A DNA stretch of 64,000 nt from Flavobacterium fontis (GTDB taxonomy: Bacteria > Bacteroidota > Bacteroidia > Flavobacteriales > Flavobacteriaceae), in NCBI RefSeq assembly GCF_900129405.1, contig NZ_FQVQ01000016.1, positions 1 through 64,000 of the forward strand, given 5' to 3'. Below are positions 47,509-55,676 of this stretch, one piece after another. Under the pieces are notes generated by a model, which was given only the letters and a program-made list of their open reading frames with translations, had not been told where the DNA came from and searched no databases. The stretch's first letter is position 1. Each line of letters opens with the position of its first letter. A program made the translations under genes and the position numbers.

Positions 47509-47527
47509 GTTCCAAAGCCTAATTGCT

Positions 47528-49126
47528 ATGCGAAACCTGTTCCTTCTTCTATTTTGGGTCTCAACGTTGGGATGGACACAAGAAGATGCTCGTGTGTATT
47601 TTATAGACAAACCCAATGCCCAAGCTTATTTTGACGCGCCTTTGACCATGTTAACGCAGCGCGCTTTGGACCGAAGAATCCAACAAAATATTCCGTTATC
47701 GATCGATGACGTTCCTGTTGACGCCAATTATATTGAAACTATTTCTAACGTGCCGGGAATCACTTATAAAGCCCAATCCAAATGGATGAATTGCATTCAT
47801 GTGCGAGGCTCTGTGGCGGCGATTCAAGGCTTGGCCTCCTTCCCATTTGTAGAGCGCATCGTTTTTGCCAACCCGCAACTCAATGCCAAAAGCACCCCAC
47901 AAGTGCCCACCGCACAGCCCAAGACGATGGCGTTGCAAACCACTTATTCGTATGGAAATGCCCAAAACCAAGTCACGATGTTGAACACGCATTTGTTGCA
48001 TCAACAAAATCATGCCGGGGCTGGGAAAATCATAGCCGTATTGGATTCAGGTTTTCAGGGGGTCGACACCGCACCGCCTTTTCAATCGTTATTTAATCAA
48101 AATCGCTATCTCGGCGGCTATAATTATGTATCGCAATCGACCAATGTATTCGATTTACACCACCATGGAACTTTAGTGCTTTCTTCAATGGCAGCCGTTA
48201 CCGACGGGACATTGGTGGGTACAGCGCCCACAGCGAGTTATTACCTGTTTATCACCGAAGACGTCATGGAGGAGAATCCCGTAGAGGAGAGTTATTGGGT
48301 GCAAGCCGCCGAAGAAGCCGATCGATTGGGCTGCGATATCATCAGCAGTTCGCTGGGGTATTATGGCTATGATAATCCCGCTTACAGTTACACCTACAGC
48401 AACCTTACGGGCAATCAAGCCTTTGCATCCCAAGGGGCCAATAAAGCTTTTTCCAAAGGAATGGTTGTCGTGGTGAGCGCCGGTAATTCGGGGAATTCTA
48501 CCGCTCCCTATGTCGCCGTTCCCGCCGAAGCCACGCATGCCTTGGCCATCGGTGCTGTGGACTCGATGGAGTTTCGAGCCAGTTTTAGCTCGATAGGCCC
48601 TACTTTCGACGGACGTGTAAAACCCGACTTGATGGCTCGCGGCCTAGGTGCAGCAGTTTGCACTCCCCAAGGCGATTTTACGTATGTGAGCGGCACCTCT
48701 TTGTCGTGTCCCCTAATTTCGGGCTCGATTGCTTGTTTTTGGGCCGCAGCGCCTCAATTAACCAACCAGCAAGTCGTGGACTTAGTAAAGCAATCTGCCG
48801 ATCGTTTTACCAATCCTACGATGGAGTACGGTTATGGCGTGCCTGACTTTGCCGCCGCATTATCCAATGCCCTATCACTAACGTCATGGGGAAAATCTTC
48901 TGTAAAAGTGTATCCCAATCCTTTTTATTATGAGGTTACTTTCCAAGGCGATTTAACTGGAACTACCACTTTAAAATTCTTTAATGCCTTGGGGCAATTA
49001 GTGCGAGAAACACGTCTCACACCAAACCAGGCCACGGTTGACGTAGCCGACTTTCCCGCCGGTTGGTACACCTACCTGTTGCAAGAGGGAACCCAAACGA
49101 TCACAGGGAAACTTATAAAACCGTAA
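47528..49126 (+). CDS. T9SS-secreted subtilisin-like serine protease (S8)
   Basis: Secreted protease of 532 residues: signal peptide (about 1-17), an inhibitor-like propeptide (about 20-135), an S8 catalytic domain (about 150-450) and a type IX sorting domain (about 460-532, starting VKVYPNPF). The catalytic triad is visible as IAVLDSGFQGVD (Asp), LHHHGTLVLSS (His) and SGTSLSCPLISG (Ser), with the oxyanion Asn in VVVSAGNSGNS. It is probably released to degrade external protein. Nitronate monooxygenase follows 12 bp later and may be cotranscribed. Confidence 0.93.
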   Translation: MRNLFLLLFWVSTLGWTQEDARVYFIDKPNAQAYFDAPLTMLTQRALDRRIQQNIPLSIDDVPVDANYIETISNVPGITYKAQSKWMNCIHVRGSVAAIQGLASFPFVERIVFANPQLNAKSTPQVPTAQPKTMALQTTYSYGNAQNQVTMLNTHLLHQQNHAGAGKIIAVLDSGFQGVDTAPPFQSLFNQNRYLGGYNYVSQSTNVFDLHHHGTLVLSSMAAVTDGTLVGTAPTASYYLFITEDVMEENPVEESYWVQAAEEADRLGCDIISSSLGYYGYDNPAYSYTYSNLTGNQAFASQGANKAFSKGMVVVVSAGNSGNSTAPYVAVPAEATHALAIGAVDSMEFRASFSSIGPTFDGRVKPDLMARGLGAAVCTPQGDFTYVSGTSLSCPLISGSIACFWAAAPQLTNQQVVDLVKQSADRFTNPTMEYGYGVPDFAAALSNALSLTSWGKSSVKVYPNPFYYEVTFQGDLTGTTTLKFFNALGQLVRETRLTPNQATVDVADFPAGWYTYLLQEGTQTITGKLIKP

Positions 49127-49138
49127 TTAGCATTTTCA

Positions 49139-50077
49139 ATGAATCGTATTACCCAACTTTTTAATATAAATTATCCCATCATTCAAGGGGGAATGATTTG
49201 GAATTCAGGATATAAATTGTCCAGTGCCGTGAGTAATGCTGGCGGACTGGGACTTATCGGTGCGGGTTCGATGTACCCCGATGTACTGCGTACCCATATT
49301 CAAAAGTGCAAACAAGCCACCGATCGTCCTTTTGGGGTTAACGTTCCGTTACTTTACCCCAATATTGAAGAGATCATGCAAATCATTGTCGAAGAAGGTG
49401 TGAAAATTGTATTTACTTCGGCAGGAAACCCCAAAACGTGGACTGCATTTTTGAAAGAACACGGGATCACGGTAGTACATGTGGTGAGTAGTACCAAGTT
49501 TGCCCTCAAAGCCCAAGAGGCGGGTGTTGATGCGATTGTTGCTGAAGGTTTTGAGGCAGGGGGACATAACGGCCGTGAGGAGACCACAACGTTTACCTTG
49601 ATTCCTATGGTACGGGCCCAACTCTCACTTCCTTTAATTGCCGCGGGCGGTATAGCTACGGGACGAGGAATGTTGGCGGCCATGATCTTGGGTGCCGATG
49701 GGGTGCAAATGGGGAGTCGATTTGTTGCCTCCGTCGAAAGTTCGGCGCATGATGCCTTTAAGCAAACCGTTATAAACGCACAAGAAGGTGATACTGTGCT
49801 GACCTTGAAAGAATTAGCGCCGGTACGTTTGTTGAAAAATAAATTTTATGCCGATTTGCAAGCTTTGTACAAACAATGTCCTTCAGAGGAAGAATTAAAA
49901 GCGTTATTGGGTCGGGCACGTGCCAAACGCGGGATGTTTGAAGGTGACTTGGTGGAAGGCGAATTAGAAATTGGACAAATCGCAGGGTTGCTCAACGAGA
50001 TCAAACCCGTAGCAGAAATTATAGACGAAATCATCCGCGATTTTAAGGCGGCGCAACAAGAACGTATACTTTTTTAA
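49139..50077 (+). CDS. Nitronate monooxygenase-family flavoprotein
   Basis: TIM-barrel FMN enzyme of 312 residues of the 2-nitropropane dioxygenase family: NYPIIQGGMIWNSG, SNAGGLGLIGAGS, EGFEAGGHNGRE, IAAGGIATGRG and GADGVQMGSRFVAS (FMN phosphate site). Class II NMOs oxidise propionate-3-nitronate and other nitronates. The related enoyl-ACP reductase FabK has the same fold, and I cannot fully separate the two by eye. It lies 3 bp before the phosphatase gene, so they form an operon. Confidence 0.87.
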   Translation: MNRITQLFNINYPIIQGGMIWNSGYKLSSAVSNAGGLGLIGAGSMYPDVLRTHIQKCKQATDRPFGVNVPLLYPNIEEIMQIIVEEGVKIVFTSAGNPKTWTAFLKEHGITVVHVVSSTKFALKAQEAGVDAIVAEGFEAGGHNGREETTTFTLIPMVRAQLSLPLIAAGGIATGRGMLAAMILGADGVQMGSRFVASVESSAHDAFKQTVINAQEGDTVLTLKELAPVRLLKNKFYADLQALYKQCPSEEELKALLGRARAKRGMFEGDLVEGELEIGQIAGLLNEIKPVAEIIDEIIRDFKAAQQERILF

Positions 50078-50080
50078 CCG

Positions 50081-51688
50081 ATGAAAAAATACATTATAAT
50101 TATTATTGGAATGATCGGAACTCTTCACGCTCAAGAACGCCCAAAGTTGGTGGTCGGGATCGTCGTCGATCAAATGCGCATGGAGTATTTATACCGATTT
50201 CATAACGATTTTACCGAAACGGGTTTCAAACGCTTGATGCGCCAAGGCTACACCTTTCACAACGCTCATTTCAACTACATGCCCACTTACACCGCGCCCG
50301 GACATGCCAGTGTGTATACGGGCACTACGCCATCTGTACACGGTATTGTGAGCAATGAGTGGTTTAGTCGTAGCACCGGAAAAGAGCGTTATTGCACCGA
50401 TGATGCGTCGGTGACCCCTTTGGGTGAAGGCGCTGGAAAAGAAGGGTTAATGTCGCCCAAAAATTTAAAAGCGACTACCATTACCGATGAATTGCGTATG
50501 GCGACCCAATTTCAAGGGAAGGTTATCGGACTCAGTATTAAAGATCGCGGTGCTATTTTACCAGCGGGTCATTTTGCCAATTGGGCGTTTTGGTATAATA
50601 AATCGGGACAGTTTATTTCGAGTTCTTTTTACGGGGCACAACTACCCAATTGGGTAACGGCATTTAATGCGCAAAAAGGCTATATGAAATACCTCAATGC
50701 GGGTTGGAAACTTTACAAAGCTCCCGAGGTGTATAATGAAAGTGATCCCGACGATTCCCCATATGAAGGCAAATTGTATGGAGTGGAGAAGCCCATTTTT
50801 CCCTACGATTTGAAGGCAATGTATGAAAAAAATGATGCCGGGGTGTTGCGCGCTACTCCGTTTGGAAATGATTATTTAGCGGAGTTTGCCAAAAAAGCCA
50901 TTGAAAATGAAAACCTGGGCAAAGACGCCATTACCGATTTCCTCGCCGTTAGTTTTTCGTCTACCGATTATGTGGGTCACATTATGGGGGCGCGTTCTAT
51001 GGAATTGCAGGATACCTACTTACGCTTAGATCAGACGATTGCCGATTTTTTGGATTTTTTAGATAAAACCGTGGGTAAAAATCAATACCTCGTGTTCCTC
51101 ACTGCCGACCACGCTTGTGCCGAGAATGCTGTTTTTTTGCGCAACAAGCAGTATGCGGTAACTAATTTGGATTATAAGGCAATCGGTGCGGGACTCAAAG
51201 CTTTTTCCCAAGCGACTTTTGGGGAGAATTTTGTTTTGAATTACTCCAATTTCAATGTGTATTTGGACGAAGTTAAAATTCGAGAAAAAGGTTTGGACTA
51301 TGCCGTCGTAGAAACGCAATTTATGAACTATTTACGCCTGCAGCCTCATGTAAAAGCCGTTTTTAATCAGCAGGATATACAGGGAGCTTGTGAAGGGGAT
51401 TATTATAAAATGATGATTGCGCGCGGCTATGATCCTAGAGAAAACGGTCAAATTGTGGTCTTGGACGAACCGGGATTTATCGAATATGGTCCTACGGGGA
51501 CTTCCCACGGAACGCCGTATGCTTATGATACACACGTGCCCTTATTGTTTTTCGGGTGGAAAATACCCCAAGGGCAGAGTTATGAAAAACGATACATCAC
51601 TCAAATCGCTCCAACCTTGAGTCAGAAGTTGCAAATTACGTTTCCCAACGGTACCAGTTGCGAAGTCTTACCCGAACTTTTTCGCTAG
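50081..51688 (+). CDS. pafA: PafA-type alkaline phosphatase
   Basis: Exported protein of 535 residues (signal peptide about 1-17) of the alkaline phosphatase superfamily. Metal and catalytic sites are VGIVVDQM (Asp), PTYTAPGHASVYTG (Thr nucleophile), SFSSTDYVGH (Asp, His), LTADHACAEN (Asp, His) and GTSHGTPYAYDTHVPLLF (His). LSIKDRGAILPAGH has the Lys-x-Arg pair typical of the phosphomonoesterase PafA from flavobacteria, not of nucleotide pyrophosphatases. It should release phosphate from organic phosphomonoesters in the periplasm. A terminator follows. Confidence 0.88.
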   Translation: MKKYIIIIIGMIGTLHAQERPKLVVGIVVDQMRMEYLYRFHNDFTETGFKRLMRQGYTFHNAHFNYMPTYTAPGHASVYTGTTPSVHGIVSNEWFSRSTGKERYCTDDASVTPLGEGAGKEGLMSPKNLKATTITDELRMATQFQGKVIGLSIKDRGAILPAGHFANWAFWYNKSGQFISSSFYGAQLPNWVTAFNAQKGYMKYLNAGWKLYKAPEVYNESDPDDSPYEGKLYGVEKPIFPYDLKAMYEKNDAGVLRATPFGNDYLAEFAKKAIENENLGKDAITDFLAVSFSSTDYVGHIMGARSMELQDTYLRLDQTIADFLDFLDKTVGKNQYLVFLTADHACAENAVFLRNKQYAVTNLDYKAIGAGLKAFSQATFGENFVLNYSNFNVYLDEVKIREKGLDYAVVETQFMNYLRLQPHVKAVFNQQDIQGACEGDYYKMMIARGYDPRENGQIVVLDEPGFIEYGPTGTSHGTPYAYDTHVPLLFFGWKIPQGQSYEKRYITQIAPTLSQKLQITFPNGTSCEVLPELFR

Positions 51689-51713
51689 TCATAAATTGAT
51701 GTTAAACGCATGA

Positions 51714-51740
51714 AAGTCCTTTATTCAAAGGGCTTTTTTT
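51714..51740 (+). terminator. pafA terminator
   Basis: AAGTCCTTT-attc-AAAGGGCTT and an eight-T run. Confidence 0.82.
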
Positions 51741-51765
51741 TGTATTTTGGGTCAAAAGTACGTCT

Positions 51766-52674
51766 ATGAAAGTTCTGATTAAAAATCTATACCACGAGAG
51801 TTCACGCATCAAAGAACTAGTTTTTCAACGTCATGTGAAAGACATGATTTTAATTTCCATCGGCGTAGCCATGGCGACCATTGGATTAAAGCAATTTTTA
51901 CTGCCCAACGACTTTCTAGATGGAGGCGCTATGGGCTTGTCTTTGTTGACCGAGCGGGCTACAGGAATTAATCTATCGCTGTGGATTATAGTGATCAATT
52001 TCCCCTTTATTTTGGTTGGCGCCCGTCAGATTTCATGGGAATTTGCCCTAAAAAGCATACTTGCCATAGTAGCCTTGTCGCTTTTAGTGCATTTTGTGGA
52101 TTTCAAAGTGATTACTCAAGATAAACTTTTAATTTCCGTTTTTGGAGGCTTCTTCTTGGGCGCAGGCATTGGATTCACCATTCGGGGTGGTGCGGTGATT
52201 GATGGCACTGAGGTTATGGCCATCTATGTAAGTAAAAAAACAAGTCTCACGGTAGGCGATTTTATTTCGGTATTTAATGTCATTTTGTTTGCTTTTGCCG
52301 CTTTTTTGTTCAGTGTAGAAACGGCAATGTATAGTATGTTAACCTACTTTGCAGCCTCCAAAACGGTTGATTTTATCATCAATGGTATTGAGGAATATAT
52401 CGGAGTGACCGTAGTATCGAGTAAATCCATGGAAATCAAACAAGCCATCATCGACAATTTACAACATGGCGTTACCGTATACAATACCGATAGCGGCTAT
52501 GGGCGTCGTGGCTTGGATCCCAATAAAAATAAAGTGATTTACTGCGTCGTTACTCGTTTGGAGGTGACGAAGTTAATCTTGGAAATCCAAAAAGTCGACG
52601 AGGGGGCTTTCATTGTACAACATGCCATCAAAGATACCAAAGGAGGGATGATCAAAAAACGTCCGTTGCATTAA
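51766..52674 (+). CDS. YitT family membrane protein
   Basis: Protein of 302 residues. Five or six hydrophobic helices (about 28-215) carry YitT_membrane features (LLPNDFLDGGAMGLSLL, IRGGAVIDGTEVMAIYVSKK). A C-terminal DUF2179 domain (about 220-300) has GVTVYNTDSGYG and NKVIYCVVTRLEVTKL. YitT proteins are probable transporters of unknown substrate, and the PII-like DUF2179 may sense a ligand. A promoter-like TATTTTGG lies at 51743-51750, and a terminator follows the gene. Confidence 0.9.
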   Translation: MKVLIKNLYHESSRIKELVFQRHVKDMILISIGVAMATIGLKQFLLPNDFLDGGAMGLSLLTERATGINLSLWIIVINFPFILVGARQISWEFALKSILAIVALSLLVHFVDFKVITQDKLLISVFGGFFLGAGIGFTIRGGAVIDGTEVMAIYVSKKTSLTVGDFISVFNVILFAFAAFLFSVETAMYSMLTYFAASKTVDFIINGIEEYIGVTVVSSKSMEIKQAIIDNLQHGVTVYNTDSGYGRRGLDPNKNKVIYCVVTRLEVTKLILEIQKVDEGAFIVQHAIKDTKGGMIKKRPLH

Positions 52675-52680
52675 AAAAAG

Positions 52681-52709
52681 AAAGGCTGTCGATCGTGACA
52701 GCCTTTTTG
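52681..52709. terminator. Bidirectional terminator
   Basis: AAAGGCTGTC (52681-52690) and GACAGCCTTT (52697-52706) between the convergent yitT-family and lysA genes. The stem is nearly the same as the one at 29275-29298. Confidence 0.85.
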
Positions 52710-53915
52710 TTATAAGTCCAAAAGAATTTGATTTTGGAGTAAATCCTCAAACGTTTCCCGTTCCCGAATCAAGTGGCCTTGACCGTCTTTCCATAAGACT
52801 TCGGCGGGTTTAAATCGCGAGTTGTAATTAGAAGCCATCGAGAAACAATAGGCTCCTGCATTTTTAAAACACAACACATCGCCTTCGTTGATTTCGGCGA
52901 TGCGACGGTTATTGGCAAACGTATCCGTTTCACAAATGTAACCCACCACCGTATAAAAACGTTCCTTGCCTTTGGGGTTGGAAATGTTTTCAATGCTGTG
53001 CGAGGCGCCATAAAACATCGGACGAATTAAATGGTTGAAACCGGTATCAATTCCCGCAAATACGGTCGAAGTGGTTTGTTTGACGACATTGACTTTGGCC
53101 AAGAAATACCCGGCCTCACTCACCAAGAATTTTCCCGGTTCAAACGCTAAGGTCAGCGGTTTCCCGTATTCTTTTTCAAAGGCCAAAAAGCGTTTGGTCA
53201 ACTTTTTCCCCAATTCTTCAATATTGGTTTCAATATCGCCTTTTTTGTAAGGGACTTTGAAGCCCGAACCGAAATCCAGGAATTCCAAGTTTTGGAATTG
53301 TTTGGCAGTATCAAAAAGAATTTCAGCGGCATACAAAAACACTTCGATGTCCAAAATATCCGAACCCGTGTGCATGTGGATCCCGTTGATGGTCATGCCC
53401 GTATTTTCTACGATGCGCAAAATATGCGGCACTTGGTAAATTGAAATTCCAAATTTACTATCGATATGGCCCACAGAAATGTTTTCGTTTCCTCCTGCCA
53501 TAACATGTGGATTGATGCGAATACATACCGGCGTTTTAGGGTGCTTGGTGCCAAAATGTTCCAAAACCGATAAATTGTCGATGTTGATTTGCACCCCTAA
53601 GGCCGCGGCTTGTTCGAGTTCTTCAAACGAAACGCCATTGGGGGTGAAAATAATTTTATCGGGCGTGAACCCCGCATGTAGTCCAAGTTGCACCTCTTGA
53701 ATCGAAACGGTGTCCAGTCCGGACCCCATCTTTCGGAACAGCTTCAAAATTGAAATGTTTGACAATGCCTTCATCGCATAGTTGATGCGTAATGATTCTA
53801 CCTTGGCAAAGGCATTGGTGAGGCGTTGGTATTGGTGTTCAATTTTGGCGGCATCATACACATACAGCGGACAGCCGTAGGTTTGAGCCAATGCGAGTAA
53901 CTCTGTAGTTTGCAT
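52710..53915 (-). CDS. lysA: Diaminopimelate decarboxylase
   Basis: PLP enzyme of 401 residues that decarboxylates meso-diaminopimelate to lysine. The PLP lysine is in NYAMKALSN. Other marks are HMHTGSDI, FLDFGSGFKVPY (phosphate-binding Gly-rich loop), EPGKFLVSEAGYFLAKV and ICETDTFANNR, where the Cys starts the substrate-binding loop of the other subunit. The reading frame runs another 84 codons upstream to 54167, but the ATG at 53915 gives the family's usual N terminus and a good promoter lies at 53951-53981. Confidence 0.94.
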   Translation of the reverse strand: MQTTELLALAQTYGCPLYVYDAAKIEHQYQRLTNAFAKVESLRINYAMKALSNISILKLFRKMGSGLDTVSIQEVQLGLHAGFTPDKIIFTPNGVSFEELEQAAALGVQINIDNLSVLEHFGTKHPKTPVCIRINPHVMAGGNENISVGHIDSKFGISIYQVPHILRIVENTGMTINGIHMHTGSDILDIEVFLYAAEILFDTAKQFQNLEFLDFGSGFKVPYKKGDIETNIEELGKKLTKRFLAFEKEYGKPLTLAFEPGKFLVSEAGYFLAKVNVVKQTTSTVFAGIDTGFNHLIRPMFYGASHSIENISNPKGKERFYTVVGYICETDTFANNRRIAEINEGDVLCFKNAGAYCFSMASNYNSRFKPAEVLWKDGQGHLIRERETFEDLLQNQILLDL

Positions 53916-53950
53916 GCTGTTCAAAAAAATAGATTTTAAATTATACCTTA

Positions 53951-53981
53951 CAAAGATACCGTAAACCTCCCGGGAAGTCAA
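53951..53981 (-). promoter_or_regulatory. lysA promoter
   Basis: Minus-strand TTG (53979-53981), 20-bp spacer, TATCTTTG (53951-53958), 36 bp before the lysA ATG. It rules out the longer reading frame as the protein start. Confidence 0.65.
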
Positions 53982-54047
53982 GCACAGTGCGGATTTATGG
54001 GAATTTTTTAACAAAGGATGGGCGGGATTAGGAAAACGAAATTTTTT

Positions 54048-54146
54048 TAGCCCCAATAGAGCCGATATCCTATTTTTTTGGCTTTTTCGACGCTGCGATT
54101 GGGGCCAAAAAATAGATAAAGGCGAAAGCGGGAATAGCTCCAAAAA
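54048..54146 (+). repeat. Conserved structured intergenic element (family 2, copy a)
   Basis: It starts TAGCCCCAATAGAG and ends GGCGAAAGCGGGAATAGCTCC-like sequence followed by A6. Internal GCCCCAAT (54050-54057) and ATTGGGGC (54098-54105) are complementary. A second element with the same start, the CGAAAGCGGG core and the GCTCCAAAAAA end lies at 62382-62487. I recall such elements as very common in flavobacterial intergenic regions and possibly identical to a described RNA motif (Flavo-1), but I cannot confirm the name. It fills most of the 338-bp gap between lysA and sucC. Confidence 0.55.
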
Positions 54147-54193
54147 ACTTACTAAATTAGTATACATTTCTTTTTTGTTTGGGGCGATTTCTT

Positions 54194-54201
54194 TACATTT
54201 G
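54194..54201 (+). promoter_or_regulatory. -7 promoter box of sucC
   Basis: TACATTTG fits TAnnTTTG, preceded by TTTG at 54174-54177 (16-bp spacer) and 53 bp before the ATG. Confidence 0.55.
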
Positions 54202-54213
54202 TGGCACTTAATT

Positions 54214-54228
54214 TCGGACAGTGTCCGA
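54214..54228 (+). promoter_or_regulatory. Palindrome in the sucC leader, candidate operator
   Basis: TCGGACA-G-TGTCCGA is a perfect 7-bp inverted repeat around one base, placed about where transcription from the sucC promoter should begin. The one-base centre makes a protein site more likely than an RNA hairpin. Confidence 0.4.
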
Positions 54229-54253
54229 GCGCAACTAAACTTATTACAGTACT

Positions 54254-55447
54254 ATGAACATACACGAATATCAGGGGAAAGAGATTTTGGCAAAATACGG
54301 CGTTCGCGTTCAGCGCGGTATCGTTGCAAACAATCCAGTAGAGGCGGTTGCAGCTGCCAAACAATTAACGGCCGATACCGGAACGTCCTGGTATGTGGTT
54401 AAAGCGCAAATTCACGCTGGAGGCCGCGGAAAAGGAGGCGGGGTGAAATTGGCTAAAAACTTAGACCAAGTTACCGAAATTTCAGAACAAATCATCGGGA
54501 TGATGTTGGTCACTCCACAAACCCCACCAGAAGGGAAAAAAGTACACAAAGTATTGATTGCTGAAGATGTGTATTACCCAGGCGAAAGTGAAGTCTCTGA
54601 ATTCTACATGTCGGTATTGTTAAACCGTGGTACAGGACGTAATATGATTATGTATTCTACCGAAGGGGGAATGGATATTGAAGAAGTGGCTGAAAAAACG
54701 CCTCATTTGATTTTCACCGAAGAAATCGATCCGAATATTGGATTACAAGGTTTTCAAGCGCGTCGTATTGCCTTCAATTTAGGGTTGTCGGGCAACGCGT
54801 TCAAAGAAATGGTGAAGTTCGTAGATTCATTATACACGGCTTATGTCAACAGCGATGCGTCCTTGTTTGAAATCAACCCGGTATTAAAAACATCCGATAA
54901 TAAAATTTTAGCGGTTGACGCCAAAGTAAATATCGATGATAACGCGTTGTACCGTCAAGCAGCGATTGCCGAAATGCGCGACGTTCGTGAGGAAAATCCA
55001 ATCGAAGTGGAAGCCAAAGAAGCTGGATTAAACTACGTGGATTTGGACGGAACTGTAGGTTGTATGGTAAACGGAGCTGGATTGGCCATGGCCACGATGG
55101 ACTTAATTAAGTATGCCGGTTTTGAGCCTGCAAACTTCTTGGACGTAGGGGGAACTGCCGATGCAAAACGTGTGGAAACCGCCTTCCGTATCATCTTAAA
55201 AGATCCCAATGTAAAAGCGATTTTAATCAATATTTTTGGGGGTATCGTTCGTTGTGACCGTGTGGCGCAAGGGGTAGTAGATGCCTACAAAAATATGGGT
55301 GACGATATCAAAGTGCCGATCATTGTTCGTTTACAAGGAACCAACGCTGAGGTGGCCAAAGAATTAATCGACAACTCTGGAATGCCTATTTTATCGGCCG
55401 TACAATTCCAAGAAGCAGCCGATCAAGTGAAAGCCGCTTTGTCGTAA
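54254..55447 (+). CDS. sucC: Succinate--CoA ligase, beta subunit
   Basis: TCA-cycle enzyme subunit of 397 residues that makes ATP or GTP from succinyl-CoA with SucD. It has the ATP-grasp N-terminal domain (MNIHEYQGKEILAKYGV, HAGGRGKGGGVKL), ALFEINP-like SLFEINPVLK, DVGGTADAKRVETAF and the interface IFGGIVRCDRVAQGVV. sucD is not adjacent: a terminator follows directly, so the alpha subunit gene must lie elsewhere. Confidence 0.96.
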   Translation: MNIHEYQGKEILAKYGVRVQRGIVANNPVEAVAAAKQLTADTGTSWYVVKAQIHAGGRGKGGGVKLAKNLDQVTEISEQIIGMMLVTPQTPPEGKKVHKVLIAEDVYYPGESEVSEFYMSVLLNRGTGRNMIMYSTEGGMDIEEVAEKTPHLIFTEEIDPNIGLQGFQARRIAFNLGLSGNAFKEMVKFVDSLYTAYVNSDASLFEINPVLKTSDNKILAVDAKVNIDDNALYRQAAIAEMRDVREENPIEVEAKEAGLNYVDLDGTVGCMVNGAGLAMATMDLIKYAGFEPANFLDVGGTADAKRVETAFRIILKDPNVKAILINIFGGIVRCDRVAQGVVDAYKNMGDDIKVPIIVRLQGTNAEVAKELIDNSGMPILSAVQFQEAADQVKAALS

Positions 55448-55466
55448 CAAAATACAGCCAAAAAAT

Positions 55467-55502
55467 AAAATCCCGATGCTCCTAAAGTATCGGGATTTTT
55501 TT
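55467..55502 (+). terminator. sucC terminator
   Basis: AAAATCCCGAT-gctcctaaagt-ATCGGGATTTT with further T. Confidence 0.87.
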
Positions 55503-55526
55503 ATGGTATCAAGGGTTCATTTATCT

Positions 55527-55665
55527 TTTTGGGCACTCCCCCGAAGGGTAAAAACTACGCTTTTCAAGCTTGTTTTAAGCCCTCGGGGTCAGGCTATCCG
55601 TTGCAAGTCCGTTGCCTTCGTAAACTCCGGCATCCGGGCTTTCCACTGCTATCCTTAGTGCGGGA
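55527..55665 (-). repeat. Conserved structured intergenic element (family 1, copy b)
   Basis: On the minus strand GGATAGCAGTGGAAAGCCC (55654-55636) and GGACTTGCAACGGATAGCC followed by TGACCCC (55610-55585) repeat the two blocks of the element at 483-597, in the same order. The element sits immediately downstream of the lipoprotein gene ending at 55677. A plus-strand open frame of 115 codons here is a by-product and not a gene. Confidence 0.6.
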
Positions 55666-55676
55666 TAGTACTTCGA

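Noticed and set aside
52681-52709. Shared terminator stem with 29275-29298 as a mobile repeat
   Set aside because: Short GC stems of terminators recur easily; flanks are unrelated, so this is most likely convergence.
53916-54167. 84-residue N-terminal extension of lysA
   Set aside because: The promoter at 53951-53981 and the family 2 element lie within it, and homologues start at MQTTELLALAQ.
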